This document shows, one piece after another, positions 32,435 to 40,905 of a stretch of 64,000 bases of DNA. The notes beneath the pieces are model-generated. The model saw nothing but the letters and a program-made list of their open reading frames with translations, did no database searches and was not told the origin of the DNA. The translations under genes and the position numbers were made by a program. The stretch's first letter is position 1. The number at the start of each line of letters is the position of its first letter. Source of the DNA: Pseudacidovorax sp. NFM-22 (GTDB lineage: Bacteria; Pseudomonadota; Gammaproteobacteria; Burkholderiales; Burkholderiaceae_C); contig NZ_JACBFY010000010.1 in the NCBI RefSeq assembly GCF_021401245.1, positions 118,057 to 182,056 of the forward strand, given 5' to 3'.

Positions 32435-35400
32435 ATGCGCGCTGCCTTCCTGATCGCCCCCGCCACCCTCGCCCAGCACCTGCCCGCCGCCGCCTACCAA
32501 CGGGGCCTGGACGCCTACCGGCGCCAGCAGGTCGTCAGCCATTCGCTCGCACCGGCCAGCCGCAGCGAATGGCGCATCGAGGGCGAGGTGCAGGGCGAGG
32601 ACCGGCAGCTGCACGAATGCAGCGTGCTGCTGGAGCTGGACGCGGACGGCCGCATCGCCAGCTTCGGCAGCGACTGCAGTTGCGCCGCCGGCAGCCGCTG
32701 CCGGCATGCGGTGGCCCTGACGCTCAAGGCCGCCTACCAGAGCGGCACCGTGCGCGGCGCCGAGCCGCCCTCCCCGCCGCGGCCCCCCGCGCCGGCCGCA
32801 CCCGCGGGACTGCCGCCCTCTCTGGGCCTGTTCGACGAGCTGGCGCCACCGCCCGCCGCGCCCGAGAGCGATCCCCCCCTCTACCTGCTGCAGGAAAGCC
32901 GCCGCAGCCCGCGCGAGCCGGCACGGCCGCTGCTGGCCTGGCGGCTCGCCCGGCCGCTCAAGCGCGGCGGCTGGGGCCGGCTGCGCTCGCCCGATGCCGA
33001 TGCGATGGTGCGGCTGGGCCTGCCCGGCGGCGGGCTCTCCGAGGCCGACCGCGACTGCCTGGCCCACATCGGCCGGCTCGGCGGAGCCTTCTACCTGCAC
33101 ACCGCCAGCGGCCTGCTGCAGGGCGCCGAGGCACCCGCCGCGCTGCAGGCCGCGGCCCGCACCGGCAAGCTCTTCCTGGCCGATGCCGAAGGCCGGCCGC
33201 AGGGCGCGCCACTGCGCTGGGGCACGCCGCGCGCCATCGGCTGGCACTGGGCGCCGGCCACGCTGGGCGATGCGCCGGCCTGGGCCCTGCAGGCGGTGCT
33301 GGCCGAGCCGGGGGAAGGCCGCACGCTGTACGCCGTGCTGCCGCCGCTCTACCTGGACCGCGCCAGCGGCGAATGCGGCCCGGTCGAGGCGCCCGGCCTG
33401 TCGGCCGCGCAGCTGACGCAACTGCTCACCCTGGGCCCGCTGCCGCAATCCGCCTTCGACGATGCCGAGGCCGACCTGCTGCCGCGCCGGCTGGGCCTGC
33501 CGCTGCCCGCGCGCGCCGACCATCCCGAGCCCTGGCCGCACGGCCAGCCCCAGCCCTGCCTGCGGCTGCGGCCGGTGCCGCCAGCCGAGCGCGCGGCGCG
33601 CGGCCTGCTCGTCGCGCTGCTCGACTTCGACTACGGCGGCCTGCGCGGCCACTGGCCCGAGCACCCGGCCCAGGTGCTGGCCGAGCACGACGGCCGCCGC
33701 GTGCTGCTGCAGCGCGACCTGGGCGCCGAGCAGTGGGCGCGCCAGCGCCTGCAGGCGCTGGACCTGTCGGCGGACGCGCTGGGCCGCTGGCATGGCGCCT
33801 CGGCCGCGCGCTGGCTGGACTGGGCCGTGAGCGGCTGGGCCGCGCTCACCCATGCCGGCTTCCGCGTCGAGCCCGACCCCGCCCTGCGCGGCCTGGCGGA
33901 GCCGCCGCATGCGCTGGAGCTGCGCATCGTGCCCGGCACGCCGGAAGACGCGCCACCCGCCGGCGAGGCCGTGGACGCGCAAGCCGCCTCGCCCTGGTTC
34001 GACCTGTCGCTGGGCATCGACATCGACGGCGAGCGCCACAACGTGCTGCCCTGGCTGCCGGGCCTGCTGGCGCAGATCGAGCATGGCGCCGACGGCCCCC
34101 AACTGCCCGACTGGCTGTGGCGCGAGCAGCCCGACGGCCGCTGGCTGCGCCTGCCTTCCGCACCGCTGCGGCCCTGGCTGCAGGCCCTGCTGGACCTGGT
34201 GGCCGAGCGCCCCGCGCCGGACTGGGAGGCCGCCGCGACGCTGCGCCTGACGCAGGTGGAGGCCCTGCGCATCGGCGCCACGCTGGGCGACGGCGCGGTG
34301 TGGGAAGGCGCGGACCGCCTGCGCGAACTGCTGCGCCAACTGGGCGGCGACGCCGCGCTGCCCACGGTGCCGGCACCGGCCGGCCTGCAGGCAGCCCTGC
34401 GTCCGTACCAGCAGCAGGGCCTGGACTGGCTGCAGTTCCTGCGTCGCCATCGGCTCGGCGGCATCCTGGCCGACGACATGGGCCTGGGCAAGACGCTGCA
34501 GACCCTGGCCCACCTGCTGCGCGAAAAGGAAGACGGCCGGCTGGACCGGCCCTGCCTCGTGCTCGCCCCACTCAGCCTTCTGGGCAACTGGCGGCGCGAA
34601 GCCGCGCGCTTCGCGCCCGCGCTGCGCACGGCCGTGTGGCACGGGCCGCAGCGCCATGGCCGCGGCGGCTTCGGTGGCACCGACCTGGTCATCGCGCCCT
34701 ATTCGCTGCTGCCGCGCGACCGTGTCTTCTGGCAGAAGCAGGCCTGGCATGTGGTGGTGCTGGACGAGGCGCAGCAGATCAAGAACGCCGATTCGCAGGT
34801 GGCCCAGGTCGCCGCCAGCCTGGAGGCGCGCCAACGCGTGGCCCTGTCGGGCACGCCGCTGGAGAACCACCTGGGCGAACTCTGGAGCCTGTTCCACTTC
34901 CTCATGCCCGGCTTCCTGGGCAGCCAGGCGCGCTTTCGCGAGGTGTTCCGCACGCCCATCGAGCGGCATGGCGACAGCGCCTGCCTCGAACAGCTGCGCA
35001 AGCGCGTCACGCCCTTCCTGCTGCGGCGGACCAAGCAGAACGTGGCCAAGGAGCTGCCCGACAAGATCGAGACCCTGAGCGCCGTCACACTCGAAGGCCC
35101 GCAGGCCGACCTGTACGAAACCATCCGCCTGGCCACCGAGCGCCAGGTGCGCGAGTCGCTGGCCGAGCGCGGGCTGGCGCGTTCGCAGATCCAGGTGCTC
35201 GATGCGCTGCTCAAGCTGCGGCAGGTGTGCTGCGACCCGCGCCTGGTCAAGTCGCTGCCGGCGGCGCAGCAGGTGCGCCAGTCGGCCAAGCTCGAATGGC
35301 TGATGGACGTGCTGCCCGAGATGCTGGAGGAAGGCCGGCGCGTGCTGCTGTTCTCGCAGTTCACCAGCATGCTGACGCTGATCGAGGCGGCCCTGCGCGA

Positions 35401-35800
35401 GCGCGGCCTGCGCTGGACCACGCTCACCGGCCAGACCACCGACCGCGAGGCGGCCATCGCCCGCTTCACCCGCGGCGATGTGCCGCTGTTCCTCATCAGC
35501 CTGAAGGCCGGCGGCGCGGGCCTGAACCTGCCCGAGGCCGACACCGTCATCCACTACGACCCGTGGTGGAACCCCGCCGTCGAGGCGCAGGCCACCGCCC
35601 GTGCCCACCGCATCGGCCAGCAGCGGCAGGTGATGGTCTACAAGCTGGTCGCCGAAGGCACCATCGAGGAACGCATCGTGGCCATGCAGGCGCGCAAGGC
35701 GGCGCTGTCGCGGGGCCTGCTCGAAGGCGGCGCCAGCGGCGACCGGCTGCTGTTCACCGAGGACGACGTAGCCTTGCTGCTGCGGCCCCTGGGGAGCTGA
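32435..35800 (+). CDS. SWIM zinc-finger SNF2-family helicase
   Basis: 1121 aa. A SWIM finger at C81, C83, C89 and H91 starts the protein. A ~500-residue bacterial middle region (DUF3670-like in length and position) follows. The SNF2 motor has motif I DDMGLGKT (to K686), the DEAQ box at 777-780 and SGTPLENHLGELWSLF. The C-terminal helicase lobe ends with ARAHRIGQQRQVMVYKLV. Such proteins translocate on double-stranded DNA or strip DNA-bound proteins; the cellular role in bacteria is poorly known. It stands alone, not in an operon. Confidence 0.92.
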   Translation: MRAAFLIAPATLAQHLPAAAYQRGLDAYRRQQVVSHSLAPASRSEWRIEGEVQGEDRQLHECSVLLELDADGRIASFGSDCSCAAGSRCRHAVALTLKAAYQSGTVRGAEPPSPPRPPAPAAPAGLPPSLGLFDELAPPPAAPESDPPLYLLQESRRSPREPARPLLAWRLARPLKRGGWGRLRSPDADAMVRLGLPGGGLSEADRDCLAHIGRLGGAFYLHTASGLLQGAEAPAALQAAARTGKLFLADAEGRPQGAPLRWGTPRAIGWHWAPATLGDAPAWALQAVLAEPGEGRTLYAVLPPLYLDRASGECGPVEAPGLSAAQLTQLLTLGPLPQSAFDDAEADLLPRRLGLPLPARADHPEPWPHGQPQPCLRLRPVPPAERAARGLLVALLDFDYGGLRGHWPEHPAQVLAEHDGRRVLLQRDLGAEQWARQRLQALDLSADALGRWHGASAARWLDWAVSGWAALTHAGFRVEPDPALRGLAEPPHALELRIVPGTPEDAPPAGEAVDAQAASPWFDLSLGIDIDGERHNVLPWLPGLLAQIEHGADGPQLPDWLWREQPDGRWLRLPSAPLRPWLQALLDLVAERPAPDWEAAATLRLTQVEALRIGATLGDGAVWEGADRLRELLRQLGGDAALPTVPAPAGLQAALRPYQQQGLDWLQFLRRHRLGGILADDMGLGKTLQTLAHLLREKEDGRLDRPCLVLAPLSLLGNWRREAARFAPALRTAVWHGPQRHGRGGFGGTDLVIAPYSLLPRDRVFWQKQAWHVVVLDEAQQIKNADSQVAQVAASLEARQRVALSGTPLENHLGELWSLFHFLMPGFLGSQARFREVFRTPIERHGDSACLEQLRKRVTPFLLRRTKQNVAKELPDKIETLSAVTLEGPQADLYETIRLATERQVRESLAERGLARSQIQVLDALLKLRQVCCDPRLVKSLPAAQQVRQSAKLEWLMDVLPEMLEEGRRVLLFSQFTSMLTLIEAALRERGLRWTTLTGQTTDREAAIARFTRGDVPLFLISLKAGGAGLNLPEADTVIHYDPWWNPAVEAQATARAHRIGQQRQVMVYKLVAEGTIEERIVAMQARKAALSRGLLEGGASGDRLLFTEDDVALLLRPLGS

Positions 35801-35904
35801 CGCGCAGTCTGGCGGGCAAGCAGGCGACAGCCCGCGCAAGGCTGCGCCGCTATGCTGGCTGATAGAACGGCCGCAGCCGGCCGCAGCACTCAGGAGACCG
35901 CTTC

Positions 35905-37461
35905 ATGACCACCCAGCAATTCGTGGCCGACCACGCCTTCGGCACCGTGTCCGACCTCATCCGCGCGCATGCCCGCGAACGGCCCGGCCGCCCGGCCCTG
36001 GCCGATGCGCACGGCCAGCTCGACTACGCCGCGCTCGACGCCCGCATGGACCGCGTCGCCGCCGCCCTGCAGCGCGACGGGCTGGGCGTGGGCGATGCCA
36101 TCGCCGTCTGCGCCAATGCCTCGGTGGACTACGCCTGCGTCTTCCTCGGCGCCCTGCGCGCGGGTGTGGCGGTGGCGCCGCTCGCCCCTGGCAGCGCGCC
36201 CGACAGCCTGGCGCGCATGGTGCGCGATGCCGATGCCCGCCTGGTGTTCGTCGACGCCGTCGGCGACGCGGCCATGGGTGGTGCGGGCGAACCCGCCGCG
36301 CCGCGCATCGCGTTGCAGGGCGAGGTGGCCGGTGCCCGGCCGCTATCCGATTGGCTGGCGCCCGAAGGCGCCACGCCGCAGCCGGCCGAGGTGCAGCCCG
36401 CCACGCCCTTCAACATCATCTATTCCTCGGGCACCACCGGCGAGCCCAAGGGCATCGTGCAGGGCCACGGCATGCGCTGGGCCCACATCCAGCGCGGTGC
36501 GGTCTATGGCTACGGCCCCGAGTCGGTCACGCTGCTGTCCACCCCGCTGTACTCCAACACCACGCTGGTGGTGTTCTTCCCCACGCTGGCCTTTGGCGGC
36601 TGCGTGTGGCTGATGCCCAAGTTCGACGCCGGCCAGTACCTGCAGCTCGCCGAGCGCGAAGGCGTGACGCACACCATGCTGGTGCCGGTGCAGTACCAGC
36701 GGCTGATGGCGCACCCGGACTTCGACCGCCACGACCTGTCGCGCTTCCAGGCCAAGTTCTGCACCAGCGCGCCCTTCCGCGCCGAGCTCAAGGCCGACGT
36801 GCTGGCGCGCTGGCCGGGCGGGCTGATCGAGTTCTACGGCATGACCGAAGGCGGCGGCACCTGCATCCTGGAGGCGCATGCCCACCCCGACAAGCTGCAC
36901 ACCGTCGGCTGCGCGGCGCCGGGCAGCGACATCCGCCTGATCGACGACGAGGGCCGCGAGGTGCCCGCGGGCGAGGCCGGCGAGGTGGTGGGCCATTCGG
37001 CCGGCATGATGGTCGGCTACCACAAGCAGCCCGCCAAGACGCGCGAGGCCGAGTGGTTCGCGCCCGACGGCAAGCGCTTCATCCGCACCGGCGACGTGGG
37101 CCGCTTCGACGCCGACGGCTTCCTCACGCTGTTCGATCGCAAGAAGGACATGGTCATCAGCGGCGGCTTCAACCTCTACCCCAGCGACCTGGAGGCCGTG
37201 CTGCGCCGCCACCCGGCGGTGGCCGATTGCTCGGTGATCGGCATTCCCTCGGAGCAGTGGGGCGAGACGCCCGTGGCCTACGTGGTCCACCGGCCCGGCG
37301 ACACCACCGCGCCCGAGACGATCCGCGAATGGGCCAACGAGCAGTTGGGCAAGACCCAGCGCCTGGCCGGCCTGCGCTTCATCGACGAGCTGCCGCGCAG
37401 CGCCATCGGCAAGGTGCTCAAGCGGGAGCTGCGGGAGCGCTGGGCCGCCGAGCGCGGCTGA
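35905..37461 (+). CDS. Class I adenylate-forming ligase, acyl-CoA synthetase-like
   Basis: 518 aa. The AMP-binding loop YSSGTTGEPKGI begins at residue 173, FYGMTEGGG follows, and RTGDVGRFDADGFLTLFDRKKD leads to the C-terminal lysine in SAIGKVLKREL. All catalytic segments are present. The acid activated is unknown: the family covers fatty, aryl and benzoate-type acids. Preceded by AGGAG 8 nt before the ATG. No pathway partners stand next to it. Confidence 0.87.
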   Translation: MTTQQFVADHAFGTVSDLIRAHARERPGRPALADAHGQLDYAALDARMDRVAAALQRDGLGVGDAIAVCANASVDYACVFLGALRAGVAVAPLAPGSAPDSLARMVRDADARLVFVDAVGDAAMGGAGEPAAPRIALQGEVAGARPLSDWLAPEGATPQPAEVQPATPFNIIYSSGTTGEPKGIVQGHGMRWAHIQRGAVYGYGPESVTLLSTPLYSNTTLVVFFPTLAFGGCVWLMPKFDAGQYLQLAEREGVTHTMLVPVQYQRLMAHPDFDRHDLSRFQAKFCTSAPFRAELKADVLARWPGGLIEFYGMTEGGGTCILEAHAHPDKLHTVGCAAPGSDIRLIDDEGREVPAGEAGEVVGHSAGMMVGYHKQPAKTREAEWFAPDGKRFIRTGDVGRFDADGFLTLFDRKKDMVISGGFNLYPSDLEAVLRRHPAVADCSVIGIPSEQWGETPVAYVVHRPGDTTAPETIREWANEQLGKTQRLAGLRFIDELPRSAIGKVLKRELRERWAAERG

Positions 37462-37477
37462 GCAGCGAAGAGCCTCT

Positions 37478-37494
37478 ATACGCTATTCGCGTAT
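37478..37494. promoter_or_regulatory. Palindromic operator of the toxin-antitoxin pair
   Basis: ATACGC, 5 nt, GCGTAT. A perfect 6-bp inverted repeat placed 10-26 nt before the toxin ATG. It overlaps a possible -10 (TATGAT, 37492-37497). Such a dyad is the usual binding site of the XRE antitoxin for autorepression. Confidence 0.55.
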
Positions 37495-37503
37495 GATCGA
37501 CCG

Positions 37504-37830
37504 ATGTTCACGGTCAGCGAAACGCGGGCCTTCGTCCGCACGATGGAAGCGGTCTGGCGCGGCGGCGAGCGTGAAGCGTTCATTGACTGGATCGCCCGCA
37601 ATCCGCTGGCGGGCGATCTGATCGTGGGCTCGGGCGGGCTGCGCAAGGTGCGCTGGTCACGGCCCGGGACAGGGCGGCGCGGCGGCACCCGCGTCATCAC
37701 CTACACCCTGCTGGACGAAGGGCAGGTGTGGCTGCTGGTCGGCTACACCAAGGCCCGCTTCGACAACCTGCCCACCGAATTCCTGGTGCGGCTGCGAAAG
37801 GAAATCGACGATGCCGCAACGGAAAGTTGA
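37504..37830 (+). CDS. Type II toxin, RelE/HigB-like
   Basis: 108 aa, the usual size of HigB-2/RelE-type mRNA interferases. Recognisable: FIDWIARNPLAGDLIVGSGG, KVRWSR and RVITYTLLDEGQVWLLVGYTK, matching the DUF1044/RelE toxin group. The ATG at 37504 has no Shine-Dalgarno; a possible -10 ends only 6 nt earlier. It overlaps the antitoxin gene by 20 nt. Toxin-first order is typical of higBA systems. Confidence 0.85.
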   Translation: MFTVSETRAFVRTMEAVWRGGEREAFIDWIARNPLAGDLIVGSGGLRKVRWSRPGTGRRGGTRVITYTLLDEGQVWLLVGYTKARFDNLPTEFLVRLRKEIDDAATES

Positions 37831-38107
37831 CGCCGAGATGCAGGCCTTCCAGAACGACCTGTTGGAGGCCGTGCAGGACATGAAGGCCGGCCGCGCCGCA
37901 CGCGTCACGCGCGTGGAGGTGCCCGACGCCGCCGATGCGCGCGCCCGCGTCGGCCTGTCGCAGACGCAGTTCGCGCAGTTGCTGGGCGTGTCGGTGCGCA
38001 CGCTGCAGAACTGGGAGCAGGGCCGCTCCCAGCCCTCGGGTGCCGCGCAGACGCTCATTCGCGTGGCCCGCGTGGCACCGCAGGTGCTGCGCAGCGTCGC
38101 TCCCTGA
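37811..38107 (+). CDS. XRE-family antitoxin, HigA-like
   Basis: 98 aa. A C-terminal helix-turn-helix GLSQTQFAQLLGVSVRTLQN is followed by WEQGRSQP, the standard XRE domain. The N-terminal ~45 residues are likely the toxin-neutralising part. Its start lies inside the toxin gene, so translation is coupled. It should bind the 37478-37494 dyad. Confidence 0.88.
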   Translation: MPQRKVDAEMQAFQNDLLEAVQDMKAGRAARVTRVEVPDAADARARVGLSQTQFAQLLGVSVRTLQNWEQGRSQPSGAAQTLIRVARVAPQVLRSVAP

Positions 38108-38113
38108 TCCAGC

Positions 38114-38947
38114 ATGACCCGGCGCCCCGCGATCGGCCACGGGCCGGCGCCCGCCGCCCTCTCGCTGCGCGACTACGGGCCGTCGCGCGGCAGCCATGCG
38201 CATGACCACTTCCAGGTGCTGGTGGCGCTGCAGGGCGTGCTGGCGCTGGAGGTGGAAGGCCGGGGACGGCGCCTGGCCGCCGGCCAGGGCTTCGTCGTGG
38301 CGCCCGGCGACCGGCATGACTTCGAGGCCGAGGCGGGCGCCAGCCGCTGCCTGGTGCTGGACACGCGCGATGCAAGCTGGACGCCGCATGCGGGCTGCGC
38401 CGCGCAGGGGCCGCAGGCGGCGGCGCTGGCCCACTACCTGGGCCTGTGCCTGGCCCAGCCGCAGCCGCCCCGGCTGGCGCTGGCCCAGGCCCCCTTGCTG
38501 CTGTGCGAGGCCTGGGCCGGCCAGCCCCCGCGGGCCAGCTCGGCGTGGGTGACGGCGGAGGCCGCGGGCGAGGCAGGGGCAGCAGGCCGGATGTCTCCGG
38601 CCCCAGGCAACGGCCTATCGCTGAGAGCCACCGGCCGTCAGCCGCCGCGCGGCCGGCCCATCGACTGGGCGGCGCTGTCGGCCTGGGCCGCGGCCCACTG
38701 GCAGGGGCCCCTGGGCGTGGAGGACCTGGCCGCGCGCGCCTGCCTCAGCCCGAGCCAGTTCGCCCAGCGCTGCCGCGATGAGCAGGGGCTGAGCCCGCTG
38801 GCCTGGCTGCGCGCCCTGCGCCTGGCGCAGGCGCGCCACCTGCGCGCCCAGGGCCTGGCGGTGGCCGAGACGGCGCGCCGCACGGGCTACCGCTCGCCGT
38901 CGGCGCTCACGGCGGCGCTGCGGCGCGAAGGCGGCTGGCGTACCTGA
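38114..38947 (+). CDS. AraC-family transcriptional regulator
   Basis: 277 aa. The N-terminal half is a cupin-like sensor (SHAHDHFQVLVALQGVLALE, then FVVAPGDRHDFEAEAG). The C-terminal half (about 175-275) has the two AraC helix-turn-helix units, with LAARACLSPSQFAQRCRDE and AETARRTGYRSPSALTAALR. It begins 6 nt after the antitoxin, so it may be read through. Its target is unknown; the b561 gene downstream is one candidate. Confidence 0.85.
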   Translation: MTRRPAIGHGPAPAALSLRDYGPSRGSHAHDHFQVLVALQGVLALEVEGRGRRLAAGQGFVVAPGDRHDFEAEAGASRCLVLDTRDASWTPHAGCAAQGPQAAALAHYLGLCLAQPQPPRLALAQAPLLLCEAWAGQPPRASSAWVTAEAAGEAGAAGRMSPAPGNGLSLRATGRQPPRGRPIDWAALSAWAAAHWQGPLGVEDLAARACLSPSQFAQRCRDEQGLSPLAWLRALRLAQARHLRAQGLAVAETARRTGYRSPSALTAALRREGGWRT

Positions 38948-39146
38948 AGGGCACCGTCCTCCCGGTCGGACGCGCTGGCGCCTGCGGCGGCCTGCCTTTG
39001 ACGCACACCAAGCGCCGCGCGCCGTCTTAAGACTGCCTAAATGCCCCGGCGAGACCATCGCGCCCGTTCCGGCCGATGCGCCTCGCCCTCCGCGGGTCGC
39101 ACCGGCTGCCCGGCCCATCAGGGCCTCATTCCACGATGCGCCCGCC

Positions 39147-39698
39147 ATGACCACCGCCACACGCTCCCAGTCACGCTACACACCCTCCGCCATCGCCCTG
39201 CACTGGGGCATGGCGCTGCTCATCGTCGCCGTCTACGGCTGCATGCTGGGCTCGGACAACTTCCCGCGCGGCAGCGACACCTACCTCCTGCTGCGCGGGC
39301 TGCACTACAGCCTGGGCCTGCTGGTGCTGCCGCTGGCCTGCCTGCGCCTCGCGCTGGTGGCCCGGCAACCCCGCCCCGCCATCGTGCCGGCACCGGCCGC
39401 CTGGCAGGAGCAGCTGGCGCGATGGATGAAGTTCGCGCTCTACGGGCTGATGCTGGCGATGCCGCTGCTGGGCTGGCTCTCGTTGGCGGCCAAGGGCACG
39501 CCGGTGGCCTTCTTCGGCCTGCCGCTGCCTTCTCCGCTGCCGCCGGCGCCCAACCTGGCCCACCTGATCAAGGAAGTGCACGAGGCCGGCGCCAGCGTGG
39601 GCTATGCACTGGTGGGCGCCCACACGGCCGCGGCCCTGGTGCACCACCATGTGCTGCGCGACAACACCCTTCGCCGCATGCTGCCCGAGCGTGCCTGA
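39147..39698 (+). CDS. Cytochrome b561 family protein
   Basis: 183 aa inner-membrane dihaem cytochrome with four helices. Haem histidines expected in ALHWGMALL, GLHYSLGLLV, VHEAGASVGYALVGAHTAA and HHHVL are present. Prokaryotic b561 proteins pass electrons between quinol and periplasmic or oxygen-linked acceptors. It stands alone, 199 nt after the AraC gene; that gap holds a GTCTTAAGAC palindrome (39024-39033) but no clear promoter. Confidence 0.88.
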   Translation: MTTATRSQSRYTPSAIALHWGMALLIVAVYGCMLGSDNFPRGSDTYLLLRGLHYSLGLLVLPLACLRLALVARQPRPAIVPAPAAWQEQLARWMKFALYGLMLAMPLLGWLSLAAKGTPVAFFGLPLPSPLPPAPNLAHLIKEVHEAGASVGYALVGAHTAAALVHHHVLRDNTLRRMLPERA

Positions 39699-39832
39699 CA
39701 AGGTGTGATCGCTGGCGCCGCCTTCGTCCCCGAGCGGCCCACCGCCCGAGGCGGCCCCCCCTCCTTGCCAGATCGCAGTCGCGCGACGAGAGACCGGCGG
39801 CGCGCGACGATGCGCCCGCCTAAGCTCGGCGG

Positions 39833-40684
39833 ATGCGCCTTTTCTCCGCCTCCACCCTGCATGCCCTGTCCGCCATCGCGCTGTGGGCCTCACTGGCCTC
39901 GCTGGGCACCGCACTCGCGCATGTGCCGCCCTTCCTGCTCACCGGCGCCGCCTTGATCATCGGCAGCCTGCCGAGCTGGCCGCTGGTGCTGCGCGACCGG
40001 CGGGCCTGGGCGGTGCCGCCGCGCACGCTGGCGCTGGGCGTCTACGGGCTCTTCGGCTTCCACTTCCTGCTGTTCATCGCGCTGCGCCATGCGCCGCCGG
40101 TGGAGGCCAACCTGGTCAACTACCTCTGGCCGCTGGGCATGGTGGTGCTGGCGCCGGTGCTGCTGCCCGGCACGGCGCTCAGGCCCTTGCATGTGGTGGC
40201 GGCGCTGCTGGGCTTTACCGGCGCGGCGGTGGCGATCCTGGGTGCGCGCGGCCCGGGCGGCGCCAGCGGCTTCGCCTGGGGCTTCGTACCGGCGCTGGGC
40301 TCGGCCTTCATCTGGGCCAGCTACTCGCTGTGGACGAAGCGAGTGCCGGCCTTTCCCACCTCGGCCATCGGCGCCTTCGGGCTGGTCTCGGGGCTGCTGG
40401 CCCTGGCCTGCCATGCGTTGCTGGAGCCGGCAACCAGCCTGTCGGCGCGCGACTGGGCGCTGGTGGCGCTGTGCGGGCTGGGTCCGCTGGGCGCAGCCTT
40501 CTTCTTCTGGGACCGGGCGCTCAAGACGGGTGACGCCCGGCAGATCGGCATCCTGAGCTACCTGACGCCGCTGCTCTCGACCACGCTGTTGCTGCTGGTC
40601 ACCGGCCGGCCGCTGACAGGCGGCATCGCGCTGGCGGCGGCGATGATCGTGTCGGCCGCGGTGATGGGCGCGCGCGCACGCTGA
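39833..40684 (+). CDS. EamA/DMT family exporter (YddG-like)
   Basis: 283 aa with ten hydrophobic helices in two repeats. The segment APPVEANLVNYLWPLGMVVLAP resembles the YddG group, which exports aromatic amino acids and some drugs. Start 39833 is directly followed by the first helix. Substrate is inferred only from that likeness. No partner gene. Confidence 0.82.
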   Translation: MRLFSASTLHALSAIALWASLASLGTALAHVPPFLLTGAALIIGSLPSWPLVLRDRRAWAVPPRTLALGVYGLFGFHFLLFIALRHAPPVEANLVNYLWPLGMVVLAPVLLPGTALRPLHVVAALLGFTGAAVAILGARGPGGASGFAWGFVPALGSAFIWASYSLWTKRVPAFPTSAIGAFGLVSGLLALACHALLEPATSLSARDWALVALCGLGPLGAAFFFWDRALKTGDARQIGILSYLTPLLSTTLLLLVTGRPLTGGIALAAAMIVSAAVMGARAR

Positions 40685-40782
40685 ACCCGGGCGCGCCGCG
40701 CAGGCGCAATCCGTGAAGAATGTCGCGCCAGACGTGGACATCTCGGGGCGGATGTGCGCCGGGCCCGCGCGAGAGGCTCCGC

Positions 40783-40798
40783 TGGCACCGAATTCGCT
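40783..40798 (+). promoter_or_regulatory. Sigma-54-like -24/-12 element upstream of zwf
   Basis: TGGCAC, 5 nt, TCGCT: the -24 half is perfect, the -12 half has one mismatch, and GG-N10-GC spacing is right. It lies 108 nt before the zwf ATG. A single chance match in GC-rich DNA is quite possible, and no activator sites were noted. Confidence 0.2.
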
Positions 40799-40905
40799 AT
40801 GGGCATTCGACGCCAGGCACGGGCTCCCGACATGCCTGGGCGAGAACAATCCATCCCCCACACCCGCTGTCACACCCGCACATTCCAGAAGAGAGGACAT
40901 CGTTC

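Noticed and set aside
32153..35839. A 1228-codon open frame on the minus strand opposite the SNF2 helicase gene
   Set aside because: GC-rich coding DNA often leaves the opposite strand open. The translation is low-complexity (Gln, Arg, Ala, His-rich) with no motif, while the plus strand has clear SWIM and helicase motifs.
39717..39770. GC-rich stretch before the EamA gene as a second copy of the ptsH-ptsI repeat
   Set aside because: It shares only C/G runs; the CACGCCGC stem and the order of parts are missing.
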